A DNA stretch of 64,000 bases, taken from Shimia marina. Lineage in GTDB: Bacteria > Pseudomonadota > Alphaproteobacteria > Rhodobacterales > Rhodobacteraceae. A program made the translations under genes and the position numbers. The notes under the pieces are model-generated. The model did no database searches. It was not told where the DNA came from and worked only from the letters and a program-made list of their open reading frames with translations. Of the stretch, positions 32,473 through 41,612 are shown one piece after another (position 1 is the first letter of the stretch; the number at the start of each line of letters is the position of its first letter). The stretch covers positions 54,256-118,255 of the forward strand of contig NZ_CYPW01000027.1 of assembly GCF_001458175.1 (NCBI RefSeq). Reading direction: 5' to 3'.

Positions 32473-33482
32473 GCGAAATGGATCAGAATGGTGATCTTGT
32501 GGCCACTATGGATGTCCTGTGTCCGATGCATGTGCATTTGGACTGCGTTGGCAGGATTGTGCATGCTGGTCCGACGCTGGCGAAGCTATATCCGGATGGT
32601 GATCTGATTGGTCAGCGTTTTCTGGAGGCGTTTGAACTCAACCGTCCGCATGGTGTGAGCTCCATGGAATGCCTGTTGCAGGTGCAGGGGAAGAAGCTGC
32701 ACCTCAAGAAGCGCAGCGATCCTCAGACCGGGCTTAAGGGGGTTCTGATGCCACATGGCGACGGGGCCATTGTCAATCTGAGCTTTGGCATTTCCATTCT
32801 GGACGCTGTGCGTGAGTATGAATTGAACGCCCGTGATTTTGCCGCGACCGATTTGACAATTGAGATGCTCTATCTGGTGGAAGCGAAGTCCGCTGCGATG
32901 GAGGCGAGCCGCAAGCTGAATCAGCGCCTGCAAGGTGCGAAGATTGCAGCAGAAGAGCAGGCCTATACCGATACGTTGACTGGGCTAAAGAACCGCCGCG
33001 CGCTGGATTACATCTTGCCGCGGATGGTGGAGGAAACCACGCCCTTTGGGCTGCTGCATGTGGATCTTGATTTCTTTAAAGAGGTCAATGACACCAAAGG
33101 GCATGCGGCGGGGGATCTGGTCTTGCAGCATGTGGCCAAGGTCCTTGTGGACAGCAGCCGGGACGATGATGTGGTGGCCCGTGTCGGCGGTGATGAATTT
33201 GTACTGGTTATCAATGGCACGACGGATGCCGATGTTCTGGGGCGGATTTCTCAGCGGATCATCAAGGAAGTGGAGCGTCCTGTGCCCTACAAGGACAGCC
33301 TGTGTCAGGTGTCTGCGAGTGTTGGGATTGCTATCCATACCGGTGAGGTTGGGGCCTCGGTTGATCAGTTGATGGCGGATGCGGACGCGGCACTTTACGC
33401 GTCCAAGCATGATGGGCGCGCGACCTTTACATTGTTTACGCCGGACCTGCGCGACAGTGGGCCGTTGGCGCTGCATTCCTGA
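32469..33482 (+). CDS. HNOBA-coiled-coil-GGDEF diguanylate cyclase, partner of the H-NOX-like protein
   Basis: A 337-residue soluble protein. Residues about 18-130 look like the HNOBA (PAS-like) domain of soluble guanylate cyclase: CPMHVHLDCVGRIVHAGPT, FELNRPHGV, a variable loop, then LSFGISILDAVREYELNARDFAATD, with a coiled coil at about 130-165. The GGDEF domain follows: DTLTGLKNRRALD, HVDLDFFKEVND, RVGGDEF (239-244). The I-site RDDD (231-234) is intact, so c-di-GMP feedback is likely. The start is GTG at 32469 overlapping the H-NOX-like stop. It likely converts a signal sensed by its partner into c-di-GMP. Confidence 0.85.
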   Translation: MSEMDQNGDLVATMDVLCPMHVHLDCVGRIVHAGPTLAKLYPDGDLIGQRFLEAFELNRPHGVSSMECLLQVQGKKLHLKKRSDPQTGLKGVLMPHGDGAIVNLSFGISILDAVREYELNARDFAATDLTIEMLYLVEAKSAAMEASRKLNQRLQGAKIAAEEQAYTDTLTGLKNRRALDYILPRMVEETTPFGLLHVDLDFFKEVNDTKGHAAGDLVLQHVAKVLVDSSRDDDVVARVGGDEFVLVINGTTDADVLGRISQRIIKEVERPVPYKDSLCQVSASVGIAIHTGEVGASVDQLMADADAALYASKHDGRATFTLFTPDLRDSGPLALHS

Positions 33483-33526
33483 GTTTCGGATATCTGCTAC
33501 CTGCAAGTGGCGTGGCGCGCGGCCGG

Positions 33527-34432
33527 TCAAAGGCGCGCGATCGCCTGTCGGCTTTCGGTGGTGATGAAGTCCACAAATAGGCGCACCTTGGGATCTTGCA
33601 GTTTGCGGTGTGGGTAGAGGCAGCCAAAGGCCGCAGGGACTGGTGGGGTATCTGGCAGCACTTCCACCAAGGCACCGCTTTTCAGATGGGCGGCCACATC
33701 AAAGCGGGGTTTGTTGGCCACGCCAGCCCCGTCCAACGCCCATTGGGTGAGCACATCCCCATCATCCGCATCAAACCGGCCTTTGGCCTCAATCTTCTGA
33801 GGGCCATTTGGTGTTTGTAGCGTCCAAAAATATTCTGGAGACCTTGGAAAGCGCAACAAAAGGCAATTGTGTTTGGCCAGAAGCTCTTCCGGGGTCTGCG
33901 GTATGCCTGCGCGGGCGAGGTACTCGGGTGCGGCAACCAGCACGCGGTCACAATCTGCAATCTTGCGCAGCTTGAGATTGCTGTCTTGCAGCTCGCCCAG
34001 CACGAAGGCCACATCCAACCCATCTTCGAAGATGTCGACCTTGCGATCAGACAGACGCAGGCGCACATCCACATTGGGGTGCAGATCGGTGAAGGTCGGG
34101 ATCAGAGGTGCGATGATGCGCCGCCCCACGCCCAAAGGGGCGGTGACGCGGATGGTCCCCCGAGGGGTATCGGAAAATCCTGCCACCACCGCTTCGGCCT
34201 CATCGAGCGTTTCAATCACCTTGCGGGCGTGATCATAAAACACCTTGCCCACTTCGGTGGGGGAGAGGTGGCGGGTTGTGCGATTGAAAAGCCGCACCCC
34301 CAGCCGTGTTTCCAACTCCTTGACGCGGTTTGAAGCCACCGCTGGTGTGAGGCGCAGATCGCGACCTCCGGAGGTGATGGACCCCAGCTCCACAACGCGT
34401 ACAAACACACGCAGGCTTTCAAGATATGGCAT
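33527..34432 (-). CDS. LysR-family transcriptional regulator, probable control of xdh genes
   Basis: A 301-residue LTTR. The N-terminal winged HTH is MPYLESLRVFVRVVELGSIT..GRDLRLTPAVASNRVKELE (about 1-60); the effector domain starts at about 90 (RGTIRVTAPLGVGRRIIAPLI). It is divergent from xdhA with a 173-bp gap holding a 19-bp inverted repeat that fits an LTTR site (T-N11-A). Control of the xanthine dehydrogenase/guanine deaminase operon is inferred from this layout. The ATG at 34432 has AAGGACTG upstream. Confidence 0.87.
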   Translation of the reverse strand: MPYLESLRVFVRVVELGSITSGGRDLRLTPAVASNRVKELETRLGVRLFNRTTRHLSPTEVGKVFYDHARKVIETLDEAEAVVAGFSDTPRGTIRVTAPLGVGRRIIAPLIPTFTDLHPNVDVRLRLSDRKVDIFEDGLDVAFVLGELQDSNLKLRKIADCDRVLVAAPEYLARAGIPQTPEELLAKHNCLLLRFPRSPEYFWTLQTPNGPQKIEAKGRFDADDGDVLTQWALDGAGVANKPRFDVAAHLKSGALVEVLPDTPPVPAAFGCLYPHRKLQDPKVRLFVDFITTESRQAIARL

Positions 34433-34493
34433 GGCAGTCCTTTGTGTGGCTGATCTCGCTTTTGCCCAATTTAGTGGCGAATGCGCTTGTCAT

Positions 34494-34512
34494 TTTCAAT
34501 AAATCATTGAAA
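34494..34512. promoter_or_regulatory. Inverted repeat in the lysR-xdhA gap, candidate LTTR operator
   Basis: TTTCAATAAATCATTGAAA: perfect 7-bp arms around a 5-bp centre. It lies 61 bp from the lysR start and 93 bp from the xdhA start, the position expected for a LysR-type recall site. It contains the T-N11-A pattern. Confidence 0.6.
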
Positions 34513-34605
34513 TAGATTTGCCAAAACCCACGTTTCGGTCAAGTCTTGAGCCTTGCTACACTGATGTGTGGCCAAAGACGTGCCGACTCCCAGCAAGAGG
34601 TCAGG

Positions 34606-36057
34606 ATGCAGCACCGCAGCGAAATACGGTTTCTTCTCAACGGGCGCGATATGGCGCTTTCGGATGTGGGCGCAGATGATACGCTCCTTGATTTTCTGCG
34701 TCTTGATCAGCGCCTTACCGGGAGTAAGGAAGGCTGTGCTGAAGGCGATTGTGGCGCTTGTACCGTGATGGTTGGGCGGCTCACGCCAGAGGGGCTGCGG
34801 TATGAAACGGTGAATGCCTGTATTCGCTTTCTGGCCTCGCTGGATGGCTGTCATGTGGTGACCATTGAGTATCTTGGCGGCCCAAATGGGCGTTTGTCGC
34901 CGGTGCAGCAGGCCATGGTGGAGTATCATGGCAGCCAATGTGGCTTTTGTACGCCAGGTATTGTGATGTCGCTTTATGCGCTGTGGATGGCGCATGCACG
35001 GCCCACTGTCCGGCAAGTGGAAAGCGCGCTGCAGGGCAACCTGTGTCGGTGCACCGGCTATGCGCCGATCATTCGCGCCGCACAGGCGGTGACGGACTAT
35101 GGCACGGCCTCCGCCGAGCATTTGGCCACGGAGCGGGACAGCGTGACTGCGCGTCTGACAGCTATGCGTGATGGGCGTCGGGTCGATATTTCCAAAGGCG
35201 ATAGCCGCGCAATCCTGCCTGCGGATGTGGATGATCTGGCCGCGGTTCTGAAAGCTGCGCCAGAGGCAACCATTGTGGCGGGGTCCACCGATGTCGGGCT
35301 TTGGGTGACCAAGTTTTTAAAGCGGATTTCTTCGGCGGTGTTCATTGGCCAATTGGACGGCTTGAAAGAGATCACAGTGACCGAGGATGCGGTGACATTT
35401 GGCGCCGGGGTGACCTATACTGAGGCGCAGGATGTGATTGCGCAGCATTATCCGCATCTGGTGGCCTATTGGGATCGTATCGCGGGTTGGCAGGTGCGCA
35501 ATATGGGCACAATTGGGGGCAATATCGCCAACGGCAGCCCGATTGGAGACACGCCGCCGGTATTGATTGCGCTGGGCGCGTCGATCACCCTGCGTAAGGG
35601 CGATGCGCGACGGCAGCTGCCACTTGAAGCGTTTTTCCTCGACTATGGCAAGCAGGACCGCGTCGAGGGAGAGTTTGTTGAGAGTATCACCATTCCGCGC
35701 GTCGCAGGTGGCTATCATGCGGCCTACAAGATTTCCAAACGGCGCGAAGAGGATATTTCCTCGGTGGCTGTGGGGATGCAGGTGACGGTGGAGGCAGGGG
35801 TGATCACAGCCGCGCGTCTGGCCTTTGGAGGTATGGCGGGCGTGCCCGCGCGCGCGGCGGCGGCAGAGGCGGCATTGCTTGGCCAGTCCTGGAGCGAGGC
35901 CAGCCTGTTGGCGGCGGCAGAGAAGCTGCCAGAGGATTTCCAGCCTTTGAGCGATATGCGCGCCACGGCCGATTATCGCATGAAAGTGGCGCAGAACCTG
36001 TTCCGCCGCTTCTGGCTGGAACAGTCCGGCGCAGACGCGCGGCTGGAACGGGCGTGA
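34606..36057 (+). CDS. xdhA: Xanthine dehydrogenase small subunit XdhA
   Basis: A 483-residue FeS/FAD subunit. The first [2Fe-2S] cluster is bound by Cys44, 49, 52 and 72 (KEGCAEGDCGACTV; NACIRF), the second by Cys112, 115, 147 and 149 (QCGFCTPG; GNLCRCTGY). A FAD domain follows from about residue 190 (VAGSTDVGLWVTK; GWQVRNMGTIGGNIANGSPIGDTPP). The enzyme oxidises hypoxanthine and xanthine to urate, passing electrons to NAD+. The ATG at 34606 has AAGAGGTCAGG upstream; an earlier in-frame ATG (34546) has no family support. It heads xdhA-xdhB-xdhC-guaD. Confidence 0.95.
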   Translation: MQHRSEIRFLLNGRDMALSDVGADDTLLDFLRLDQRLTGSKEGCAEGDCGACTVMVGRLTPEGLRYETVNACIRFLASLDGCHVVTIEYLGGPNGRLSPVQQAMVEYHGSQCGFCTPGIVMSLYALWMAHARPTVRQVESALQGNLCRCTGYAPIIRAAQAVTDYGTASAEHLATERDSVTARLTAMRDGRRVDISKGDSRAILPADVDDLAAVLKAAPEATIVAGSTDVGLWVTKFLKRISSAVFIGQLDGLKEITVTEDAVTFGAGVTYTEAQDVIAQHYPHLVAYWDRIAGWQVRNMGTIGGNIANGSPIGDTPPVLIALGASITLRKGDARRQLPLEAFFLDYGKQDRVEGEFVESITIPRVAGGYHAAYKISKRREEDISSVAVGMQVTVEAGVITAARLAFGGMAGVPARAAAAEAALLGQSWSEASLLAAAEKLPEDFQPLSDMRATADYRMKVAQNLFRRFWLEQSGADARLERA

Positions 36058-36065
36058 GGAGTGAG

Positions 36066-38381
36066 ATGATGAAACAGACCGTTGCGATACGCGGTGCAGC
36101 GCATACTGACCACATCCACGACAGCGCCTTTAAACATGTGATGGGGGCGGCCGAGTATTGTGATGACATCGCCGAACCCGTGGGCACGCTGCATGCCTAT
36201 TTTGGCACCGCCAAAGTGGCCCATGCCAAAATTGTCTCTATGGACCTGAGCGCGGTGCGCGCAGCCCCCGGTGTGGTGGGCGTGCTGACCGCAGAGGATG
36301 TGCCCGGGGTGAATGATGTGAGCCCTACGGGGCGGCATGATGAGCCGCTGTTTGCCACCGAGAAGGTCGAATTCTGGGGGCAGGTGCTCTTTGCTGTGGT
36401 GGCCGAAAGCCGCGACATTGCCCGCCGCGCGGTGGAGCTGGCAGAGATTGACTATGCGCCGCTGGATCACGTGATTGAGGCGGATGAAGCGATTGCGCGT
36501 GGCTATCCGCATGTGACCGATCCCATGACCTTGCAACGGGGGGATGTGGCCGTGGGGCAGGCGAGCGCTGCCCACCGTATTCAGGGACAGATGCGTATTG
36601 GCGGGCAGGATCATATGTATCTGGAGGGGCATATTGCCTTTGCCATGCCCGGCGAGGATGACGATGTGATCGTGCATTCCTCCACTCAGCACCCAAGCGA
36701 GGCGCAGCATATGGTGGCGCATGTGCTGGGGGTGCCGAGCAATGCAGTGGTTGTGAATGTGCGCCGTATGGGCGGCGGTTTTGGTGGCAAGGAAAGCCAG
36801 ATGAACCAGTTTGCTGCCGTGGCCGCCATGGCGGCAAAGAGGTGGAACCGGGCTGTGAAAATCCGTCCTGACCGCGATCAGGATATGGAAAGCACCGGCA
36901 AGCGCCATGATTTTGTCGTGGATTATGATGTGGCCTTTGATGGGGAAGGCCGGATTGCGGCGGTGGACAATGTCTTTGCCGCGCGCTGTGGCTGGACCTC
37001 TGATCTCTCTGGTCCGGTAACCGACCGCGCGCTGTTTCACGCCGACAACGCGTATTTCTACCCGCATGTGAAGCTGCAAAGCCGCCCGATGAAGACCAAC
37101 ACTGTCTCCAACACCGCGTTTCGTGGCTTTGGCGGGCCGCAGGGTGTTGTGGCGGCGGAGCGGATGATTGAGGAGATTGCCTACAGCCTTGGCAAAGACC
37201 CGCTGGAGGTGCGTAAGGCGAATTTCTACGGCACCACAGATCGCAATGTGACGCCCTACCACCAGACGGTGGAGGACAATGTCATGCCGCGGCTGGTGGA
37301 GGAGCTGGAACAGAATTCCGACTATCGGGCGCGCCGTCAGGCGGTGCTGGACCACAACGCTAAAGGTGGGATCATCCGCAAAGGTATCTCGCTCACCCCG
37401 GTGAAATTCGGGATCAGCTTTACCGCAACCTGGTACAATCAGGCCGGTGCTCTGGTGCATATCTATAATGACGGCTCCATCATGCTCAATCACGGCGGCA
37501 CCGAGATGGGGCAGGGGCTCAATATCAAGATTGCCCAAGTGGTGGCCGAAGCCTTTCAGGTGGATGTGGACAGGATCAAGATCACCAAGACCACCACGGA
37601 GAAAGTGCCAAATACCTCCGCCACAGCGGCGAGTTCGGGCACGGATCTGAACGGGATGGCGGCGCTGAATGCCTGTGAGCAGATCAAGGAGCGGCTCATC
37701 CGCTGGGCCTGTGATCATTTTGAGGTCGAGGCGCTGTTGATACATTTTGCGCCCAATGAGGTGCATGTGGGCGATGAGGTGTTCCCCTTTGGGGAGTTCA
37801 TCAAACAGGCCTATATGAGCCGGGTGCAGCTTTGGGCCGCAGGGTTTTACAAAACGCCGAAGATTCACTGGGATCGCGAAAAGGGACAGGGGCGACCGTT
37901 TTACTACTACGCCTATGGTGCGGCAGTGGCCGAGGTTTCGGTGGATATACTGACCGGGGAATATACCGTGGATCGCGTCGATGTGCTGCATGATGTGGGC
38001 AAGTCGCTGAATCCTGTGCTGGACAAGGGGCAGGTTGAGGGGGCTTTTGTGCAGGGCATGGGCTGGCTCACCACCGAAGAACTTTGGTGGGATCAGAAAG
38101 GCCAGCTTAAGACCCATGCGCCAAGCACCTATAAGATCCCACTGGCCGGGGATATTCCGCGCGAGTTCAACGTCAATCTGGCGGATTGGTCGGAAAACCG
38201 CGAGCTGACAATCAAACGCTCCAAAGCGGTGGGGGAACCGCCGTTTATGCTGCCGATCTGTGTGTTTGAGGCGCTGGGCATGGCGGTGGCCTCGGTGGCG
38301 GATTACGCCGAATGCCCGCGTCTGGATGCACCGGCCACGCCGGAGCGTGTGCTGATGGCGGTGGAGCGGATGCGCGGATGA
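36066..38381 (+). CDS. xdhB: Xanthine dehydrogenase molybdenum subunit XdhB
   Basis: A 771-residue molybdopterin-binding large subunit. Motifs are VRRMGGGFGGKES, TAFRGFGGPQGVVAAERM, GGTEMGQGLNIK, TSATAASSGTDLNG and near the C-terminus AVGEPPFML with the catalytic Glu. The purine is hydroxylated here. Two adjacent ATGs (36066, 36069) lie behind GAGGAGTGAG; the first is given. It starts 8 bp after xdhA and overlaps xdhC by 4 bp (ATGA 38378-38381). A long antisense frame over this gene is a codon-bias shadow. Confidence 0.95.
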   Translation: MMKQTVAIRGAAHTDHIHDSAFKHVMGAAEYCDDIAEPVGTLHAYFGTAKVAHAKIVSMDLSAVRAAPGVVGVLTAEDVPGVNDVSPTGRHDEPLFATEKVEFWGQVLFAVVAESRDIARRAVELAEIDYAPLDHVIEADEAIARGYPHVTDPMTLQRGDVAVGQASAAHRIQGQMRIGGQDHMYLEGHIAFAMPGEDDDVIVHSSTQHPSEAQHMVAHVLGVPSNAVVVNVRRMGGGFGGKESQMNQFAAVAAMAAKRWNRAVKIRPDRDQDMESTGKRHDFVVDYDVAFDGEGRIAAVDNVFAARCGWTSDLSGPVTDRALFHADNAYFYPHVKLQSRPMKTNTVSNTAFRGFGGPQGVVAAERMIEEIAYSLGKDPLEVRKANFYGTTDRNVTPYHQTVEDNVMPRLVEELEQNSDYRARRQAVLDHNAKGGIIRKGISLTPVKFGISFTATWYNQAGALVHIYNDGSIMLNHGGTEMGQGLNIKIAQVVAEAFQVDVDRIKITKTTTEKVPNTSATAASSGTDLNGMAALNACEQIKERLIRWACDHFEVEALLIHFAPNEVHVGDEVFPFGEFIKQAYMSRVQLWAAGFYKTPKIHWDREKGQGRPFYYYAYGAAVAEVSVDILTGEYTVDRVDVLHDVGKSLNPVLDKGQVEGAFVQGMGWLTTEELWWDQKGQLKTHAPSTYKIPLAGDIPREFNVNLADWSENRELTIKRSKAVGEPPFMLPICVFEALGMAVASVADYAECPRLDAPATPERVLMAVERMRG

Positions 38382-39217
38382 CCGCGGCGGACCTCATAGC
38401 ATTCTTGGGCCGCAATCGCGCGGTGATGCGGGTGGAGATCACCCGTGTGCGGGGCAGTTCACCGCGCGAAGAAGGTGCTGTGATGTTTGTCGCCAAAGGT
38501 GAGATGGTGGGCACCATTGGCGGCGGCCAGCTTGAATATATGGCGTTAGATCAGGCGCGTAAGCTTCTGAATTTTGGCGAAGAGTCTGGCTTCATGGATG
38601 TGCCTCTGGGGCCAGAGATCGGCCAGTGCTGTGGTGGACGTGTGGAGATCACGCTCGCTTTGATGGGCGCGCAGGCGCGTGAAGAGGCGATCGCGCAGGT
38701 GACAAAGGATGCCGCGGCGATGCCGCATGTCTATGTCTTTGGGGCAGGTCATGTGGGCCGGGCCCTAGCGGATCAGTTTCAGCATTTGCCGCTGCGCTGC
38801 GTGCTGGTGGACAGTCGCAGTGCGGAGCTTGCTCTGTGTCAGGCACAGGTTGAAACGCGTCTCACCGCCCTGCCGGAGGCAGAGGTGCGCCATGCGCCAG
38901 CGGGCAGTGCCTTCATTGTACTGACACATGATCATGCGCTGGATTTCCTGCTGACCTCAGAGGTGCTTGCACGGCGTGATGCGCGTTGGGTCGGGATGAT
39001 TGGATCAAACACCAAACGTGGGAATTTTGAGAGTTTTGCCCGCAGCACTTGTGCCGGGCTGATGACAGACACCCTTAACTGCCCCATTGGAAACAAGGAT
39101 GGGGCAAGCGGTAGCCGCGATAAGCGGCCTGCGGTGATTGCGGCCATGGTTGTGGCCGAGGTGATCATTGCATTGACCTCTGAAACTGCCGCTCAACCCG
39201 TGGTCGCCCCCTCCTAA
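38378..39217 (+). CDS. xdhC: Xanthine dehydrogenase accessory protein XdhC
   Basis: A 279-residue chaperone that binds and sulfurates the molybdenum cofactor before insertion into XdhB. Family motifs: ITRVRGSSPREEGAVMFVA, GTIGGGQLEYMALDQAR, GPEIGQCCGGRVEI (with the Cys pair linked to cofactor binding), then the Rossmann-like HVYVFGAGHVGRALAD and MIGSNTKRGNF. The ATG at 38378 overlaps the xdhB stop. Confidence 0.94.
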   Translation: MTAADLIAFLGRNRAVMRVEITRVRGSSPREEGAVMFVAKGEMVGTIGGGQLEYMALDQARKLLNFGEESGFMDVPLGPEIGQCCGGRVEITLALMGAQAREEAIAQVTKDAAAMPHVYVFGAGHVGRALADQFQHLPLRCVLVDSRSAELALCQAQVETRLTALPEAEVRHAPAGSAFIVLTHDHALDFLLTSEVLARRDARWVGMIGSNTKRGNFESFARSTCAGLMTDTLNCPIGNKDGASGSRDKRPAVIAAMVVAEVIIALTSETAAQPVVAPS

Positions 39218-39247
39218 ACCGGGCGGCTCTCACTCAAGAGGTCAAAA

Positions 39248-40537
39248 ATGACACAGAAAATACTGCGCGGTCGCGTATTGAGTTTTGTTGCGGAGCCGCA
39301 GGGGCCGGAAGACACCGATAGTTTTGTCTATCACGAAGATGGCGCCCTATTGATTGCGGATGGCAAGATTCTGGCCATGGGGCCGTTTGATCAGGTTGCG
39401 CCAACGGCGCCGAGTGCCGCGGTTGTGGATCACCGTCCGCAGCTTTTGATGCCGGGATTCATCGACCTGCATCTGCATTTTCCGCAGGTGCAAGTGGTGG
39501 CAAGCTGGGGGTCGCAGCTTTTGGACTGGCTCAACAATTACACCTTCCCTGCGGAGTTGAGTTTTGCGGATGCGGGCCATGCCACGCGTATGGCAACGGC
39601 ATTTTACGATCAGTTGACCGGCCATGGCACCACTTCTGCGATGGCGTTTTGCTCTGTCCATGAAACCTCTGCTGAGGCTTATTTTGCGGAGGCCGCACGG
39701 CGCAATATGTGCATGATCGGTGGCAAGGTCATGATGGACCGCAATGCGCCAGACGGGCTGCTAGACAGCCCGCAGAGTGGATATGATGCCAGCAAGGCTC
39801 TGATAACAAAATGGCACGGGCAAGGGCGCGCGCGCTATGCGATTTCGCCGCGTTTTGCGATCACATCAACGCCTGAGCAATTGGAGGCGGCGGGGGCTTT
39901 GGTTACAGAGCATCCGGAGTGCTATGTGCAGACGCATCTGAGCGAAAACCGGGATGAGATTGCCTTTGCTACCAGTCTTTACCCAGAGGCGCGGGATTAT
40001 CTGGACATCTATGAAGCCGCTGGATTGGTCACAGATAAAATGTTCTTGGGCCATGCCATTCATTTGGAAGATCGCGAGATTGCAGCCATGGCAGAGCGGG
40101 GCGCGCATCCGGTGTTTTGCCCCACGTCCAATCTTTTCCTTGGCTCCGGGCTTTTTGATCAGGGTGGTCTGAAAGCGCGGGGCATTCAGAGCGGGATTGC
40201 CACGGATATTGGCGCGGGCACCAGTTATTCGATGCTTCAAACCCTCAATGAGGGCTACAAAGTGCTGCAATTGCAGGGCCAGGCGCTGCATCCCTATCAG
40301 GCGTTTCACTGGATCACACGCGGCAATGCACTGACGCTTGGTTTGGCACATGAGATTGGCACGCTCGACGCAGGCAGCGCGGCGGATGTGGTGGTGCTGG
40401 ATGCGGCGGCGACCTCTGCGATGGCCTTGCGGATGGAGGCTTCGAAAACGCTGGCTGAGGAGCTGTTTGTTCTAATGATGATGGGGGATGATCGCGCGGT
40501 GGCGCAGACCTATGTCGCGGGGATAGCGCAGAAATAG
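39248..40537 (+). CDS. guaD: Guanine deaminase
   Basis: A 429-residue amidohydrolase that converts guanine to xanthine, feeding the upstream XDH. Zinc ligands are visible as PGFIDLHLHFPQ (HxH), QTHLSEN, GHAIHLEDRE and the Asp in IATDIGAGTSYSM. LLDWLNNYTFPAE is typical of GuaD. It starts 30 bp after xdhC with an AAGAGG ribosome site, so it is in the purine operon. Guanine to xanthine to urate is thus complete here; urate breakdown genes are not in the window. Confidence 0.94.
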   Translation: MTQKILRGRVLSFVAEPQGPEDTDSFVYHEDGALLIADGKILAMGPFDQVAPTAPSAAVVDHRPQLLMPGFIDLHLHFPQVQVVASWGSQLLDWLNNYTFPAELSFADAGHATRMATAFYDQLTGHGTTSAMAFCSVHETSAEAYFAEAARRNMCMIGGKVMMDRNAPDGLLDSPQSGYDASKALITKWHGQGRARYAISPRFAITSTPEQLEAAGALVTEHPECYVQTHLSENRDEIAFATSLYPEARDYLDIYEAAGLVTDKMFLGHAIHLEDREIAAMAERGAHPVFCPTSNLFLGSGLFDQGGLKARGIQSGIATDIGAGTSYSMLQTLNEGYKVLQLQGQALHPYQAFHWITRGNALTLGLAHEIGTLDAGSAADVVVLDAAATSAMALRMEASKTLAEELFVLMMMGDDRAVAQTYVAGIAQK

Positions 40538-40568
40538 GCGGGACTTTTGTGGCTGTAGGCGCGCGCTG

Positions 40569-40614
40569 GTGGGGGCCAGCCCCCACACCCCCGGAGTATT
40601 TGGGTCAGAAGAAG
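40569..40614 (+). terminator. Hairpin after guaD plus dispersed element, copy B
   Basis: GTGGGGGC (40569-40576), CA, GCCCCCAC (40579-40586) form an 8-bp GC stem, followed by ACCCCCGGAGTATTTGGG and TCAGAAGAAG. The second part resembles the element at 14565-14598. Probably the transcription end of the purine operon. The rest of the gap up to 40770 shows nothing I recognise. Confidence 0.5.
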
Positions 40615-40770
40615 CCGGGGGCGCTTTGAAACTGCTGGCCGGGAGCTTTGGGTTTGTTGATTTTGGTGTTGGCAGCGTTGGCAGTCCAAAAGCTCTGTTT
40701 CTGGGGTTGTCGGTCTTTCCTCAGAGCGTAGGGTGGCAAAAAAATGCGGTTTTGCGGAGGGGAAGACCGA

Positions 40771-41610
40771 ATGACTGACAAAGCCTATGACCCATCGGTG
40801 GATGGGGCCAAAATGTCCTTTAAAGATGCTATGTCCTATGGAGATTATCTGCATCTGGATGGGATTTTGACACAGCAACATCCCCAGAGTGATGCGCATG
40901 ATGAACTCTTGTTTATTATTCAGCATCAGACCTCAGAGCTGTGGATGAAGCTCGCGCTGCATGAGTTGGGCGCTGCGCGTGAGGCGCTGAGGGAGGGGGA
41001 TTTGAGCCATATGTTCAAAATGCTGGCGCGTCTCAGTCGGATTTTTGAACAGCTCAATTCGGCTTGGGATGTGCTGCGGACGATGACGCCTGCGGATTAT
41101 ACGCGATTTCGGGATGCTCTGGGGCCGAGTTCGGGGTTTCAGAGCCATCAATACCGGTTGATTGAATATGTTCTGGGCAACCGCAACCCCAATATGGTGA
41201 AACCCCACGCGCATGTGCCGGAGGCTAAAGCCGCATTGGAGTCAGAGCTGGCGCAGCCAAGCTTTTATGACGAGGTGATCCACTATCTGTTTGTCTCGCT
41301 GGATGGGGATGCGCGCGCAATGCCCGCACCGCAGTTGACGCAGCCGCACAAGGCGCAGCCAGCGGTTCAGGCGCGCTGGAAAACCGTCTATGAGGATGTG
41401 GACACGCATTGGCGGCTTTATGAGCTGGCTGAAAAACTGGTCGATCTGGAGGATTACTTCCGGCGGTGGCGGTTCAACCATGTCACCACGGTGGAACGGG
41501 TGATCGGCTTTAAACGGGGCACCGGCGGCACGTCGGGCGTTCAGTATCTGCGCAGGATGCTGGATGTGGAACTTTTTCCGGAACTTTGGCATCTGCGCGG
41601 AGACTTGTAA
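40771..41610 (+). CDS. kynA: Tryptophan 2,3-dioxygenase
   Basis: A 279-residue heme dioxygenase opening the indole ring of L-tryptophan to N-formylkynurenine. [18 protein letters not shown] and [19 protein letters not shown] are the N-terminal signature; [15 protein letters not shown] follows; the C-terminal [18 protein letters not shown] and [13 protein letters not shown] hold the proximal heme His and substrate loop. The ATG at 40771 follows GCGGAGGGGAAGACCGA. It precedes kynU by 2 bp. A kynurenine formamidase is not seen next to it. Confidence 0.96.
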   Translation: MTDKAYDPSVDGAKMSFKDAMSYGDYLHLDGILTQQHPQSDAHDELLFIIQHQTSELWMKLALHELGAAREALREGDLSHMFKMLARLSRIFEQLNSAWDVLRTMTPADYTRFRDALGPSSGFQSHQYRLIEYVLGNRNPNMVKPHAHVPEAKAALESELAQPSFYDEVIHYLFVSLDGDARAMPAPQLTQPHKAQPAVQARWKTVYEDVDTHWRLYELAEKLVDLEDYFRRWRFNHVTTVERVIGFKRGTGGTSGVQYLRRMLDVELFPELWHLRGDL

Positions 41611-41612
41611 GC

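Noticed and set aside
35973-38117. Minus-strand frame of 714 codons opposite xdhB
   Set aside because: Lies antisense to a clear xanthine dehydrogenase subunit; translation is rich in His/Arg with no family motif, as expected from GC-rich codon bias on the other strand.
40538-40770. Small frames in the guaD-kynA gap
   Set aside because: Low-complexity translations with no family resemblance; the gap is better explained by a terminator and the dispersed element.
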